Assembly (NCBI GenBank): GCA_937900725.1
Contig: CALCFP010000176.1
Coordinates: 1 to 6,303, forward strand
DNA: 6,303 nt
Direction of reading: 5' to 3'
Source: an uncultured Bacteroidota bacterium
GTDB taxonomy: Bacteria > Bacteroidota > Bacteroidia > Bacteroidales > SZUA-534
Shown here: positions 1 to 5,719 of the stretch, piece by piece
How positions within the stretch are numbered: the stretch's first letter is position 1
Layout of the letters: each line of letters opens with the position of its first letter
Program-made: the position numbers and the translations under genes
Notes under the pieces: model-generated
What the model was told of the DNA's origin: nothing
Databases searched by the model: none
The model's input: only the letters and a program-made list of their open reading frames with translations

Positions 1-348
1 TTTCGATATTTCCGATGCGTATCTGGCGGCGCCTTCAAGCGGATGGCGCATGATGATGAGGTCGACATAGCATCCAACCATTAATATGGTGTCCTTCAGT
101 GTCTCGCCTTTCGATACGCTTGTCTGCGAACTGTCGGAGAATCCCAAAACCTTTCCGCCCAATCGGTTGACTGCGCTTTCAAAACTCAGCCTTGTCCTGG
201 TTGATGGCTCAAAGAACAGCGTTGCCGCAACTTTCCCGTCGAGCAGTTTCTGCACCGGATTTTTTTCAAAATAGGCCGCAAGGTCCATTATTTCAAGATA
301 ATCATCTTTCGAATAATCATCAATCGCAACTAAACTCTTGTATTTCAT
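1..348 (-). CDS. pyrB: Aspartate carbamoyltransferase catalytic subunit, N-terminal part (cut by window edge)
   Basis: Reading the minus strand from the ATG at 348-346 gives 116 uninterrupted codons up to the window edge, so the C-terminal part (roughly two thirds of a family protein of about 305 residues) is missing. The enzyme condenses carbamoyl phosphate with aspartate to N-carbamoyl-aspartate, the committed step of de novo pyrimidine synthesis in the cytoplasm. The carbamoyl-phosphate-binding STRTR motif is at residues 49-53, inside FFEPSTRTRLSFE. It is followed by the mobile loop region (SVSKGETLKDT, 77-87) and RHPLEGAAR at 101-109, with the conserved active-site His102. The RHPxEGAAR form and the GFSDSSQTS segment closely resemble E. 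coli PyrB as I remember it and favour ATCase over ornithine carbamoyltransferase. The start is chosen because MKYKSLVAIDD places the fold at its usual distance and no earlier in-frame ATG is apparent. In Bacteroidota pyrI (the regulatory subunit) commonly follows, but that lies outside the window. Confidence 0.95.
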   Translation of the reverse strand, partial: MKYKSLVAIDDYSKDDYLEIMDLAAYFEKNPVQKLLDGKVAATLFFEPSTRTRLSFESAVNRLGGKVLGFSDSSQTSVSKGETLKDTILMVGCYVDLIIMRHPLEGAARYASEISK

Positions 349-387
349 CGTGTTGTTTTTTTGAGCAGAATGCTCCGTTTCGGGGTT

Positions 388-395
388 TAAATATA
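388..395 (-). promoter_or_regulatory. Weak candidate -7 element for pyrB
   Basis: On the minus strand this reads TATATTTA, seven of eight positions of the Bacteroidota -7 consensus TAnnTTTG. It lies 40 bases before the pyrB start, leaving a plausible short leader. No TTTG-like -33 element is seen at the usual 19-21 base spacing, and the surroundings are A/T-rich, so a chance match is quite possible. Confidence 0.25.
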
Positions 396-485
396 TCTAC
401 TCTTGTCGAATTTGTCTTTATTTTTTTTGAGATAATTTATCAACGTTTTAGACCATTGAAATAAAGCAGTCGTTTCCGTGTGACT

Positions 486-499
486 GAAAATCGATTTTC
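486..499. repeat. Perfect 14-bp palindrome in the divergent pyrB/cstA intergenic region
   Basis: GAAAATCGATTTTC is a perfect dyad centred on ATCGAT. It lies between the two divergent genes, about 70 bases upstream of the candidate cstA -7 element and about 90 bases upstream of the pyrB one. It could be an operator for a dimeric regulator. With A/T-rich arms it could also be chance, and no known regulator motif is recognised. Confidence 0.3.
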
Positions 500-567
500 G
501 CAATCCGTTCCCGATGTTGTCGGTGTTGTAATTCGCAATTAAAAGGTACAATGTTTATCTATTCTTC

Positions 568-575
568 TAAATTTG
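568..575 (+). promoter_or_regulatory. Promoter -7 element for the cstA-family gene
   Basis: TAAATTTG matches all fixed positions of the Bacteroidota (sigma-ABfr) -7 consensus TAnnTTTG. It lies 25 bases before the ATG at 601, giving a short A/T-rich leader of about 20 bases. A clear TTTG at -33 is not seen, which is common because that box is poorly conserved. No Shine-Dalgarno sequence precedes the ATG, as is normal in this phylum. Confidence 0.5.
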
Positions 576-600
576 CACTATTTAAAAATTACAATCAGTC

Positions 601-2100
601 ATGATAACATTTATAGTTGCAATTTTGGCGCTTGTGTTGGGTTATGTGTTCTACGGCGCCTTTGTCGAACGAGTATTTGGTGTTGATGCCAATCGTGCAA
701 CACCAGCCTACACCAAGCAAGACGGCATCGACTATATTCCGATGCCATTGTGGAAGGTGTTCCTGATTCAGTTCCTGAACATCGCGGGCACAGGCCCTAT
801 TTTCGGAGCTATTGGCGGCATCCTGTTTGGCCCGGCTGCGTATCTTTGGATAGTCTTCGGATGCATTTTTGGCGGCGCTCTCCATGATTTCATGTCGGGA
901 ATGGTCTCTTTGCGCAAGAATGGCGCATCGTTGCCTGAAATCGTAGGTGACGAACTTGGCCGCAATGTCAGGTTTGTGATGCGTCTTTTCACCTTGCTGC
1001 TTATGGTGATGGTGGGCGCGGTTTTTGTCACAACGCCTTCGCAGTTGCTTGGCGCGCTAACGCCAACCGAAGGTTTTTTTGGTGGCTACACCTTTTGGTG
1101 CATCGTGATTTTCATCTATTATATTATGGCCACTTTGCTGCCAATCAGCACGCTCATAGGCAAGATTTATCCACTTTTCGGACTTGCCTTGCTGATAATG
1201 GCCGTTGGCGTTTTTGCAGGCATTTTCACACATCCAGGCGAAATGCCGGAGATTACTGAAGCCTTCCACACTCATCATCCAAAAGGTTTGCCAATATTCC
1301 CATATCTGTTCATAACCATCGCCTGTGGCGCCATAAGCGGATTCCATGCAACCCAAAGCCCCATGATGGCGCGTTGCCTGAAAAACGAGCGTTACGGACG
1401 CATCGCATTTTATGGCGCTATGATTGCCGAAGGCTTTGTGGCATTGATTTGGGCCGCAGCCGCCATAAGGTACGCAAACGGCACATCAGAAAGCCTTGCA
1501 GGGCTGATGACGGTTAACGGCAAGTCGAATCCTGCCAACATTGTCAATTTTATCTGCAACGATTGGCTTGGCCGCATAGGAGCGGTGCTAGCCATTCTCG
1601 GTGTTGTGGCTGCGCCAATTACTTCGGGCGATACAGCCTTGCGTTCGGCTAGGCTCATCACCGCCGATTTTCTCCATTTCCCGCAAGACAAGGTTTGGAG
1701 GCGTTTGGCAGTTTCGTTGCCTATCTTTTTGCTATCAGGTGTGCTCATGTTCATCAATTTCGATGTGCTTTGGCGATATTTCGGATGGTTCAACCAGACG
1801 CTGTCCATATTCACATTGTGGGCCTTGACATCGTACCTTTATCGCAAAAAGAAGAATTACTACATTACACTTCTGCCCGCCATTTTCATGACGGCCGTCT
1901 GCAGCACATATATATTGCTTGCGCCAGAGGGCTTTGAACTTCCGCCAATCGTAGGCTATACATTCGGCCTGTGCTTCACTGCATTCCTGTCTGTCGCCGC
2001 GATTCAGGGCATAAAAAGCAGAGGCGTCATATTGCGCAAGGCAGTAAAGAAAAGGCAAGCCGAAGCCTTGAAAATGTCAAAAAAGACATCAGAGGATTAA
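601..2100 (+). CDS. cstA: CstA-family carbon-starvation transporter, short form
   Basis: A 499-residue polytopic inner-membrane protein of the CstA/BtsT family. E. coli members import pyruvate with protons, and CstA has also been linked to peptide uptake; the substrate here is not shown by the sequence. The N-terminal helix is at about 2-22. The family signature follows at 57-115: QFLNIAGTGPIFGAIGG, then a helix, then GGALHDFMSG and SLRKNGASLPEIV. Further hydrophobic segments lie near 127-150, 165-183, 190-210 and 234-250. The second conserved block is CGAISGFHATQSPMMARCL (242-260), then FYGAMIAEGFVALIWAAAA, and GVVAAPITSGDTALRSARL (334-352). More helices follow at about 370-388, 398-413, 420-440 and 450-470, and the tail is basic. 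It is much shorter than the roughly 700-residue E. coli proteins, but short CstA proteins of this size are usual in Bacteroidota, so this is not a truncation. It is monocistronic or reads through into the next gene; no terminator is seen before 2138. Confidence 0.92.
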   Translation: MITFIVAILALVLGYVFYGAFVERVFGVDANRATPAYTKQDGIDYIPMPLWKVFLIQFLNIAGTGPIFGAIGGILFGPAAYLWIVFGCIFGGALHDFMSGMVSLRKNGASLPEIVGDELGRNVRFVMRLFTLLLMVMVGAVFVTTPSQLLGALTPTEGFFGGYTFWCIVIFIYYIMATLLPISTLIGKIYPLFGLALLIMAVGVFAGIFTHPGEMPEITEAFHTHHPKGLPIFPYLFITIACGAISGFHATQSPMMARCLKNERYGRIAFYGAMIAEGFVALIWAAAAIRYANGTSESLAGLMTVNGKSNPANIVNFICNDWLGRIGAVLAILGVVAAPITSGDTALRSARLITADFLHFPQDKVWRRLAVSLPIFLLSGVLMFINFDVLWRYFGWFNQTLSIFTLWALTSYLYRKKKNYYITLLPAIFMTAVCSTYILLAPEGFELPPIVGYTFGLCFTAFLSVAAIQGIKSRGVILRKAVKKRQAEALKMSKKTSED

Positions 2101-2137
2101 AAATAGTGCCGAGGGTTATAAATTCCGACTATTTATA

Positions 2138-2145
2138 TACATTTG
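2138..2145 (+). promoter_or_regulatory. Promoter -7 element for the OmpH/Skp-like lipoprotein
   Basis: TACATTTG fits the TAnnTTTG consensus exactly and lies 34 bases before the ATG at 2180. The -33 region is weak (GGTTA near 2114-2118). The position in the 79-base gap after the transporter gene suggests that the lipoprotein is transcribed from its own start. Confidence 0.5.
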
Positions 2146-2179
2146 GACATCAATTTTAATAGAATTTAAATAGACTTTT

Positions 2180-2773
2180 ATGAAAACTAAATTATCACTT
2201 GTTGCCTGTGCAGTTGTTGCAATGGGCTTATTCTCAAATTGCGCTAACAATGCTAATACTCCAGCAGTATGCAATGCAAATGATTCTACATCAGTTAATT
2301 CTGACTTGATTGCATTTATCGATGTAGATTCAATCATCAATAACTACAAGTTGGCACAGGAACTTGACAATGCCATTATGCAGAAATATGCCAATATGAA
2401 GTCGAAACTTGACCGTGAGGCAAAGTCTTTCCAAAAGGACGTTGAGACATTTCAGGATAAGGTTCAAAAGGGCATATTCCTCACAACACAACGCGCCGAG
2501 GAAGAACAGCAACGCCTTGTTCAACGTCAACAGGAACTTGAGAAACTTGAGGCTGAATACACCAACCAATTGGCCATTGAACAGCAAAACATGAACAACC
2601 AGTTGTTTGAGAAGATTTCCGCCTACATTACCAAGTACAACACGCCAGAGCGCTACAAATTCATCCTTACCCGCACAATTGGCGGAAGCATGTGGTACGC
2701 AAACGAGTCGTTCAACATTACCAACGATATCGTTAAAGGCTTGAACGAAGAGTACGAGGCAAGCAAGAAATAA
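2180..2773 (+). CDS. OmpH/Skp-family periplasmic chaperone-like lipoprotein
   Basis: A 197-residue protein of the OmpH/Skp family. In E. coli, Skp is a trimeric holdase that escorts unfolded outer-membrane proteins across the periplasm; the same role is inferred here. The N-terminus has a basic start (MKTK), a hydrophobic core and the lipobox LFSNC, with the lipidated cysteine at 21. After a low-complexity Asn/Thr/Ala linker (22-41) comes the family opening IAFIDVDSIINNYKLAQEL (44-62). A long charged, Gln/Glu-rich helical stretch follows at about 63-145, with EEEQQRLVQRQQELEKLEAEY at its centre; this matches the coiled-coil arms of Skp. The closing segment YKFILTRTIGGSMWYANESFNITNDIVKGLNEEY (159-192) is typical of Bacteroidota homologues. 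The residues after Cys21 (ANNAN) are not acidic, so it probably stays on the periplasmic face. It has its own promoter and a strong terminator, which makes it a single-gene unit. Codons before 2180 do not offer a better start. Confidence 0.88.
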   Translation: MKTKLSLVACAVVAMGLFSNCANNANTPAVCNANDSTSVNSDLIAFIDVDSIINNYKLAQELDNAIMQKYANMKSKLDREAKSFQKDVETFQDKVQKGIFLTTQRAEEEQQRLVQRQQELEKLEAEYTNQLAIEQQNMNNQLFEKISAYITKYNTPERYKFILTRTIGGSMWYANESFNITNDIVKGLNEEYEASKK

Positions 2774-2801
2774 TGATTATTGAATAATAACCCATCAAAA
2801 G

Positions 2802-2830
2802 GCCGTTTGCATTGCAGACGGCTTTTTTTT
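2802..2830 (+). terminator. Rho-independent terminator after the OmpH/Skp-like gene
   Basis: The stem GCCGTTTGC (2802-2810) pairs with GCAGACGGC (2814-2822), nine pairs including one G-T wobble, across a three-base ATT loop. It is followed directly by eight T residues (2823-2830). It lies 28 bases after the stop codon. An A run just before the stem may extend the pairing into the T tract. Confidence 0.88.
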
Positions 2831-2864
2831 GTGCTTGGCAAATGCAATTTTCAAGCATCTTTTT
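2831..2864 (+). terminator. Possible second, weaker terminator hairpin
   Basis: GTGCTTGG (2831-2838) can pair with TCAAGCAT (2851-2858), including two wobble pairs, around a 12-base loop. It is followed by CTTTTT. Coming right after the first terminator, it may act as a backup, or it may be a chance pairing in A/T-rich sequence. Confidence 0.25.
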
Positions 2865-2874
2865 ATAACTGATA

Positions 2875-2907
2875 GTTGTTGCCGTATGATAGTAATTCAT
2901 AACTTTA
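2875..2907 (+). promoter_or_regulatory. Candidate promoter upstream of the mobile element, possibly for the oxidoreductase gene
   Basis: GTTG (2875-2878), a 21-base spacer and TAACTTTA (2900-2907) resemble the Bacteroidota pair TTTG / TAnnTTTG, each one mismatch away. The gene it would serve starts at 3143, with the inverted-repeat element 2938-3121 between them. Removing the element and one TAAA copy would leave a leader of ordinary length. This is inference from a weak match. Confidence 0.25.
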
Positions 2908-2933
2908 CACCAATTACAGGCATTCGTCATAAA

Positions 2934-2937
2934 TAAA
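2934..2937. repeat. Left copy of putative 4-bp target-site duplication (TAAA)
   Basis: TAAA abuts the first G of the left terminal repeat and is matched by TAAA at 3122-3125 just outside the right terminal repeat. Because the area is A/T-rich, a four-base match alone is weak evidence; it gains weight only from its exact placement at both ends. Confidence 0.4.
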
Positions 2938-3121
2938 GGGGAGTCCTATAAATTGCTTTGTAGTGATTTTGAAGATTTTGTCAGGCAGATCCTGTAGAGA
3001 CGTGGTGCACCGCGTCTCAAACGATCCAGCAAGATGGCGACAAAAATTCAAAAGCACACAAAAGATTGATGAATAATCCATATTTAAATAAATGAAAATC
3101 GGGGAATTTATAGAAGTCCCC
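2938..3121. mobile_element. MITE-like non-autonomous element with terminal inverted repeats
   Basis: The left end GGGGAGTCCTATAAATT (2938-2954) and the reverse complement of the right end, GGGGACTTCTATAAATT (3121-3105), agree at 15 of 17 positions. The bases immediately outside are TAAA on both sides (2934-2937 and 3122-3125), as expected for a 4-bp target duplication. Inside, TTTTGAAGATTTTGTC (2967-2982) is complementary, with one indel and one mismatch, to GACAAAAATTCAAAA (3039-3053). A central dyad lies at 2997-3018. All three pairings are nested, so a single strand could fold into one long interrupted hairpin. There is no ORF of transposase size inside its 184 bp, so it would need a transposase supplied in trans; the GGGG-type ends and short A/T-rich duplication are compatible with an IS5-like DDE family, but this is not proven. 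The other explanation is a structured leader RNA for the gene at 3143. Confidence 0.55.
2997..3018. repeat. 22-bp near-perfect palindrome GAGACG...CGTCTC
   Basis: The half-sites GAGACGTGGTG (2997-3007) and CACCGCGTCTC (3008-3018) are complementary at 10 of 11 positions. The exception is T3003 opposite G3012, which becomes a wobble pair in RNA. The dyad is much richer in G+C than its surroundings and lies inside the MITE-like element. GATCC occurs on either side (2988-2992 and 3023-3027). Short GAGACG...CGTCTC palindromes recur as dispersed repeats in several bacterial genomes as far as I recall; here only one copy is visible. Confidence 0.6.
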
Positions 3122-3125
3122 TAAA
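3122..3125. repeat. Right copy of putative 4-bp target-site duplication (TAAA)
   Basis: This is the partner of the copy at 2934-2937. It directly follows the CCCC end of the right terminal repeat and lies 17 bases before the start codon of the oxidoreductase gene at 3143. Confidence 0.4.
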
Positions 3126-3142
3126 TCTTAAAACAGTACATT

Positions 3143-4117
3143 ATGATTAGATGGGGAATTTTGGGCGCCGGTTGGATAGCCGAAAAGATGGCAGGCGATT
3201 TCCGCCGTGTCAAAGGCGCTAAGATAGTGGCCATTGCGGCACGAGACTTGAATAGGGCTGAGGCTTTCGCCCAAAAATACGGCATTCAAAAAGCCTATGG
3301 AAGTTATGAGCAACTTGCATCTGATCCCGACATTGACATAGTTTACATAGCTACAACGCACAATTTCCATTTGGAGCACGCCATGCTTTGCCTAAAACAT
3401 AACAAGAATGTGCTGTGCGAAAAGCCGATAACGGTAAACGCCAAGGAATTTGCCATAATGCGGAATGAAGCCGAAAAACGCAATCTTTTCCTTATGGAAG
3501 CCTTTTGGACAAACTTCCTGCCACCTGTGGTAAAGGCCAAGGAGTGGGTCGATTCGGGTGTTTTGGGACAGATTGAGGTCATACAGTCGGGTTTGGGCTT
3601 TGTTCAGAACGGCAGACAGGAAGGACGATTCCTGAATCCAGATTTGGCCGCAGGCTCGTTGCTCGATTTGGCCATCTACAACCTGCAGTTCGGCAAACTG
3701 ATGGCAAAGTCGGAGGAGGCCAGTTACTCGATGATGGCGCAGAAGACGCCCAAGGGCATTGACATGGTCGATTCCATACAGGTGCAATATCAAAATGGTA
3801 TATTGGGCTTGTACACTGCAAGTTCCGATGCGCTGTTCGTCAACGATGCCTATATCATCGGTACAAAGGGCAAGATCATTGTCAAGGATTTCCACATGAC
3901 ACGCAAGGCGATACTCATGGTTGGCGACACAGTGGTGGAAACGTTTACCGACCGCCGTACAACATCGGGCTATGACTACGAAGCGCAGTCTGTCACCGAT
4001 TGTCTGCGAAAAGGTTTGAAGGAAAACCCGCAACGCACATTGTCCGACACCGATGAAAGCATGAAACTGATGGACCAGATGCGCCAACGCATAGGGTTGA
4101 AGTACCCGTTTGAGTAG
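3143..4117 (+). CDS. Gfo/Idh/MocA-family NAD(P)-dependent oxidoreductase
   Basis: A 324-residue cytoplasmic dehydrogenase, the usual length for the family, which oxidises or reduces sugars, inositols and related polyols using NAD(P). The N-terminal Rossmann domain (about 1-120) opens with the dinucleotide-binding motif GILGAGWIAEKMA (5-17). It continues with ARDLNRAEAFAQKYG, the VYIATTHNFHLEHAMLCL strand-helix unit (67-84) and the family motif CEKPITVNAKE (92-102), in which Lys94 is the conserved active-site lysine. The C-terminal alpha/beta domain starts near 122 and contains GSLLDLAIYNLQF (171-183), the counterpart of the DxGxY/H substrate-site motif. FWTNFLPP and the LLDxxIYxxxF pattern place it nearer the dimeric dihydrodiol dehydrogenase-like branch than glucose-fructose oxidoreductase proper. 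The substrate cannot be told. The ATG at 3143 is the natural start because the Rossmann strand begins at once. No metabolic partner genes flank it, and its leader carries the inverted-repeat element ending at 3121. Confidence 0.9.
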   Translation: MIRWGILGAGWIAEKMAGDFRRVKGAKIVAIAARDLNRAEAFAQKYGIQKAYGSYEQLASDPDIDIVYIATTHNFHLEHAMLCLKHNKNVLCEKPITVNAKEFAIMRNEAEKRNLFLMEAFWTNFLPPVVKAKEWVDSGVLGQIEVIQSGLGFVQNGRQEGRFLNPDLAAGSLLDLAIYNLQFGKLMAKSEEASYSMMAQKTPKGIDMVDSIQVQYQNGILGLYTASSDALFVNDAYIIGTKGKIIVKDFHMTRKAILMVGDTVVETFTDRRTTSGYDYEAQSVTDCLRKGLKENPQRTLSDTDESMKLMDQMRQRIGLKYPFE

Positions 4118-4134
4118 TGCTTTCAATTTACTAT

Positions 4135-4164
4135 TTTGCTTTGATAGATATTATTGTATATTTG
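4135..4164 (+). promoter_or_regulatory. Promoter of the FISUMP-domain lipoprotein gene (-33 TTTG, -7 TATATTTG)
   Basis: TTTG (4135-4138), an 18-base spacer and TATATTTG (4157-4164) match both boxes of the Bacteroidota consensus; the spacer is one base shorter than the usual 19-21. The element ends 24 bases before the ATG at 4189. It also argues against starting translation at the in-frame GTG at 4117, which would lie upstream of the promoter. Confidence 0.65.
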
Positions 4165-4188
4165 AAATCAGATTATTATTCAATAAAA

Positions 4189-5001
4189 ATGAAGACAAGC
4201 GTTAAACTATTGGCAATGGCTGCCGTTGTGGCTTTATTTGCATCATGCGACAAGGATGAGGATGACATTGCAGATGAATATGTTGAAAAGAATGAATCCG
4301 TGGCTTTTGCAAATGGAAATGAACAACTTGGTGAAGGCCTTGTTCAAGAGCAAAAAGGTATGTATACTCATAATGGTTATGGTTGTGTGGACCTAGGATT
4401 GCCAAGTGGCCCGTATTGGGCGACTTGCAATGTTGGTGGCGAGAATCCCGAAGACTATGGTGGTTATTATCAATGGGGGGCATTGTCAACCGTTGATAAT
4501 GGCTGGTTATCTGCCGATAATTTCAAGACCCGTGTAAGTGCCGATAATGAATATGAACTCGATACTTTATTTGATGTAGCAACACAACTATGGGGGGGCA
4601 ATTGGAGAACGCCATCAATAGTCCAGCATATGGAATTGCAAAGAGAGTGTTATTGGGTATGGACTGACAATTACAATGAAACAAACGTAAGTGGCTATAT
4701 TGTATATAAGTCAAAAAGCGCTGAAGGCAAAGGTTATAAAGTGTATTTTGGAGATACACCAAGTGCATCTTACAATATTGCAAAGGATGCTCATATTTTC
4801 TTACCTGCTGTTGGATACATATGGGGTGATGAAATGCTAAATGCAGGCATTTATGGTTATTATTGGTCGCGGTCATGCATTTATAATGAAGCCAATGTTG
4901 ATGCGTGTGATAATTTTTTTGACATATATGAAGTTGGATGGATTTATTCCTCTTGCGATGCTAAACATCCTGTGCGTCCAGTTTGCTCATTTATTGAATA
5001 A
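4189..5001 (+). CDS. FISUMP-domain lipoprotein, probably surface-exposed
   Basis: A 270-residue lipoprotein. The signal peptide MKTSVKLLAMAAVVALFASC ends in the lipobox LFASC with lipidated Cys20. The next residues, DKDEDD, resemble the acidic lipoprotein export signal that sends Bacteroidota lipoproteins to the cell surface. An acidic linker (21-60) leads to a domain of the FISUMP type (Fibrobacter succinogenes major paralogous domain). Its hallmarks are GCVDLGLPSGPYWATCNVGG (65-84), NPEDYGGYYQWGA (87-99), LWGGNWRTPSIVQHMEL (134-150), FLPAVGY (204-210), YYWSRS (224-229) and the closing HPVRPVC (260-266). This fold is related to formylglycine-generating-enzyme and C-type-lectin-like domains, but no catalytic role is established; adhesion or ligand binding is a guess. 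The ATG at 4189 is chosen over the GTG at 4117 because it starts the signal peptide and follows the promoter. The gene looks more A/T-rich than its neighbours. It is a single-gene unit ending in the terminator at 5020-5057. Confidence 0.87.
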   Translation: MKTSVKLLAMAAVVALFASCDKDEDDIADEYVEKNESVAFANGNEQLGEGLVQEQKGMYTHNGYGCVDLGLPSGPYWATCNVGGENPEDYGGYYQWGALSTVDNGWLSADNFKTRVSADNEYELDTLFDVATQLWGGNWRTPSIVQHMELQRECYWVWTDNYNETNVSGYIVYKSKSAEGKGYKVYFGDTPSASYNIAKDAHIFLPAVGYIWGDEMLNAGIYGYYWSRSCIYNEANVDACDNFFDIYEVGWIYSSCDAKHPVRPVCSFIE

Positions 5002-5019
5002 AAGTTATATTGTTAAATG

Positions 5020-5057
5020 AAACAAAGCCTTGTAGAGTAATCTGCAAGGCTTTGTTT
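5020..5057. terminator. Bidirectional terminator between convergent genes
   Basis: AAACAAAGCCTTGTAGA (5020-5036) pairs with the segment 5041-5057 over 17 positions, with one T-G wobble, leaving a four-base GTAA loop. A/T-rich flanks give a T-rich tract in both directions (CTTTGTTT on the plus strand, and the complement of AAACAAAG on the minus strand). It lies 18 bases after the lipoprotein stop and 28 bases after the queH stop on the other strand, so it can serve both convergent genes. Confidence 0.88.
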
Positions 5058-5085
5058 ATGTATAAATTAGTTGAAGGAGAAGAAC

Positions 5086-5712
5086 CTATTCTCTGACTAT
5101 CAAATCCTTTCCGATTGACTGTCGCCAAGCGTTTGTTGCATTGAGGCTGAATTCGCAGCCGCAATATTGTTGCTCGTAGAAATGGTATTGCTTGATAATC
5201 TCGACACGGCGCTCGCTCAAACCGCCTTTGCGCCAGTTCTGGTCCCAGAATTGCGCATTTTCAACTTGCTGTGATGCCCAGTTGCCAGCCACGTTTATCT
5301 GTTCGAGGCTTTTCCACCTTGACGATGCAAGCGTTGTTGTGAACAATCTAAATCCGTTTTTGCTTGCAAATTGTGCAGTGCGGAGCATTCGGTACTTGAA
5401 ACACTCAAGGCAACGGTGACCGCGTTCGGGTTCGTTGGCAAATTGTTTTGCACCATTAAGCCAGGCCTCGTGGTTGTAGTCATCGTCAACAATGTCGAGC
5501 CCCAAATCTGTGGCGAAGCGGGTGCATTCGTCCTTGCGTATGATATATTCGCTTTTTGGGTAAATGTTTGGATTGCAATAGAATATTGTAGGTTTGATGC
5601 CGTTTTTCAGCATGCATTCCACAATCGCCGACGAGCAAGGCGCACAGCACGAATGGAGCAGGACTTTTGTCTCTCCGTAAGGAACATTTAGTTTTAAAAA
5701 TTGATGTTGCAT
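5086..5712 (-). CDS. queH: Epoxyqueuosine reductase QueH
   Basis: A 208-residue cytoplasmic enzyme of the QueH family (formerly DUF208). It reduces epoxyqueuosine to queuosine at the tRNA wobble position and is the non-homologous alternative to QueG. The metal-binding cysteine motif HSCCAPCSS is at 20-28 (Cys22, Cys23, Cys26). YCNPNIYPKSEY follows at 45-56, then ERGHRCLECFKYRM (96-109, Cys101 and Cys104). The C-terminal signature KGGLSERRVEIIKQYHFYEQQYCGCEFS spans 162-189, with Cys184 and Cys186. All expected cysteines are present, so it should be active. An in-frame ATG 36 bases upstream (5748) would add MQGCVLLYFCVV, which has no family counterpart and overlaps the likely promoter, so 5712 is preferred. 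It shares the strand with the thioesterase upstream, 96 bases away, but appears to have its own promoter. No other queuosine gene is in view. Confidence 0.93.
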   Translation of the reverse strand: MQHQFLKLNVPYGETKVLLHSCCAPCSSAIVECMLKNGIKPTIFYCNPNIYPKSEYIIRKDECTRFATDLGLDIVDDDYNHEAWLNGAKQFANEPERGHRCLECFKYRMLRTAQFASKNGFRLFTTTLASSRWKSLEQINVAGNWASQQVENAQFWDQNWRKGGLSERRVEIIKQYHFYEQQYCGCEFSLNATNAWRQSIGKDLIVRE

Positions 5713-5719
5713 AACTACA

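Noticed and set aside
86..464. Small plus-strand open frames near the left edge
   Set aside because: They lie opposite or just beyond the pyrB fragment, whose minus-strand translation is an unmistakable aspartate carbamoyltransferase.
1410..1814. 134-codon open frame on the minus strand within the cstA-family gene
   Set aside because: It is antisense to well-conserved CstA motifs, its protein has no family features, and no promoter or leader supports it.
2776..2788. ATTATT-G-AATAAT inverted repeat after the OmpH/Skp-like gene
   Set aside because: It is made only of A/T apart from the central G and is expected by chance in such an A/T-rich stretch. The real terminator is a few bases downstream.
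2938..3121. CRISPR array or riboswitch as an explanation of the repeated structure
   Set aside because: There are no regularly spaced direct repeats, and no recognised riboswitch core. The repeats are inverted and nested, which fits a foldback element better.
3392..4126. Long open frame (244 codons) on the minus strand opposite the oxidoreductase gene
   Set aside because: The translation is rich in His, Cys and Arg with no recognisable domain, and it lies entirely antisense to a gene with clear family motifs. It is a codon-bias shadow.
4117..4188. 24-residue N-terminal extension of the FISUMP lipoprotein from a GTG start
   Set aside because: The extension would overlap the stop of the previous gene, contains the promoter and would bury the signal peptide. 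Translation from the ATG at 4189 explains everything.
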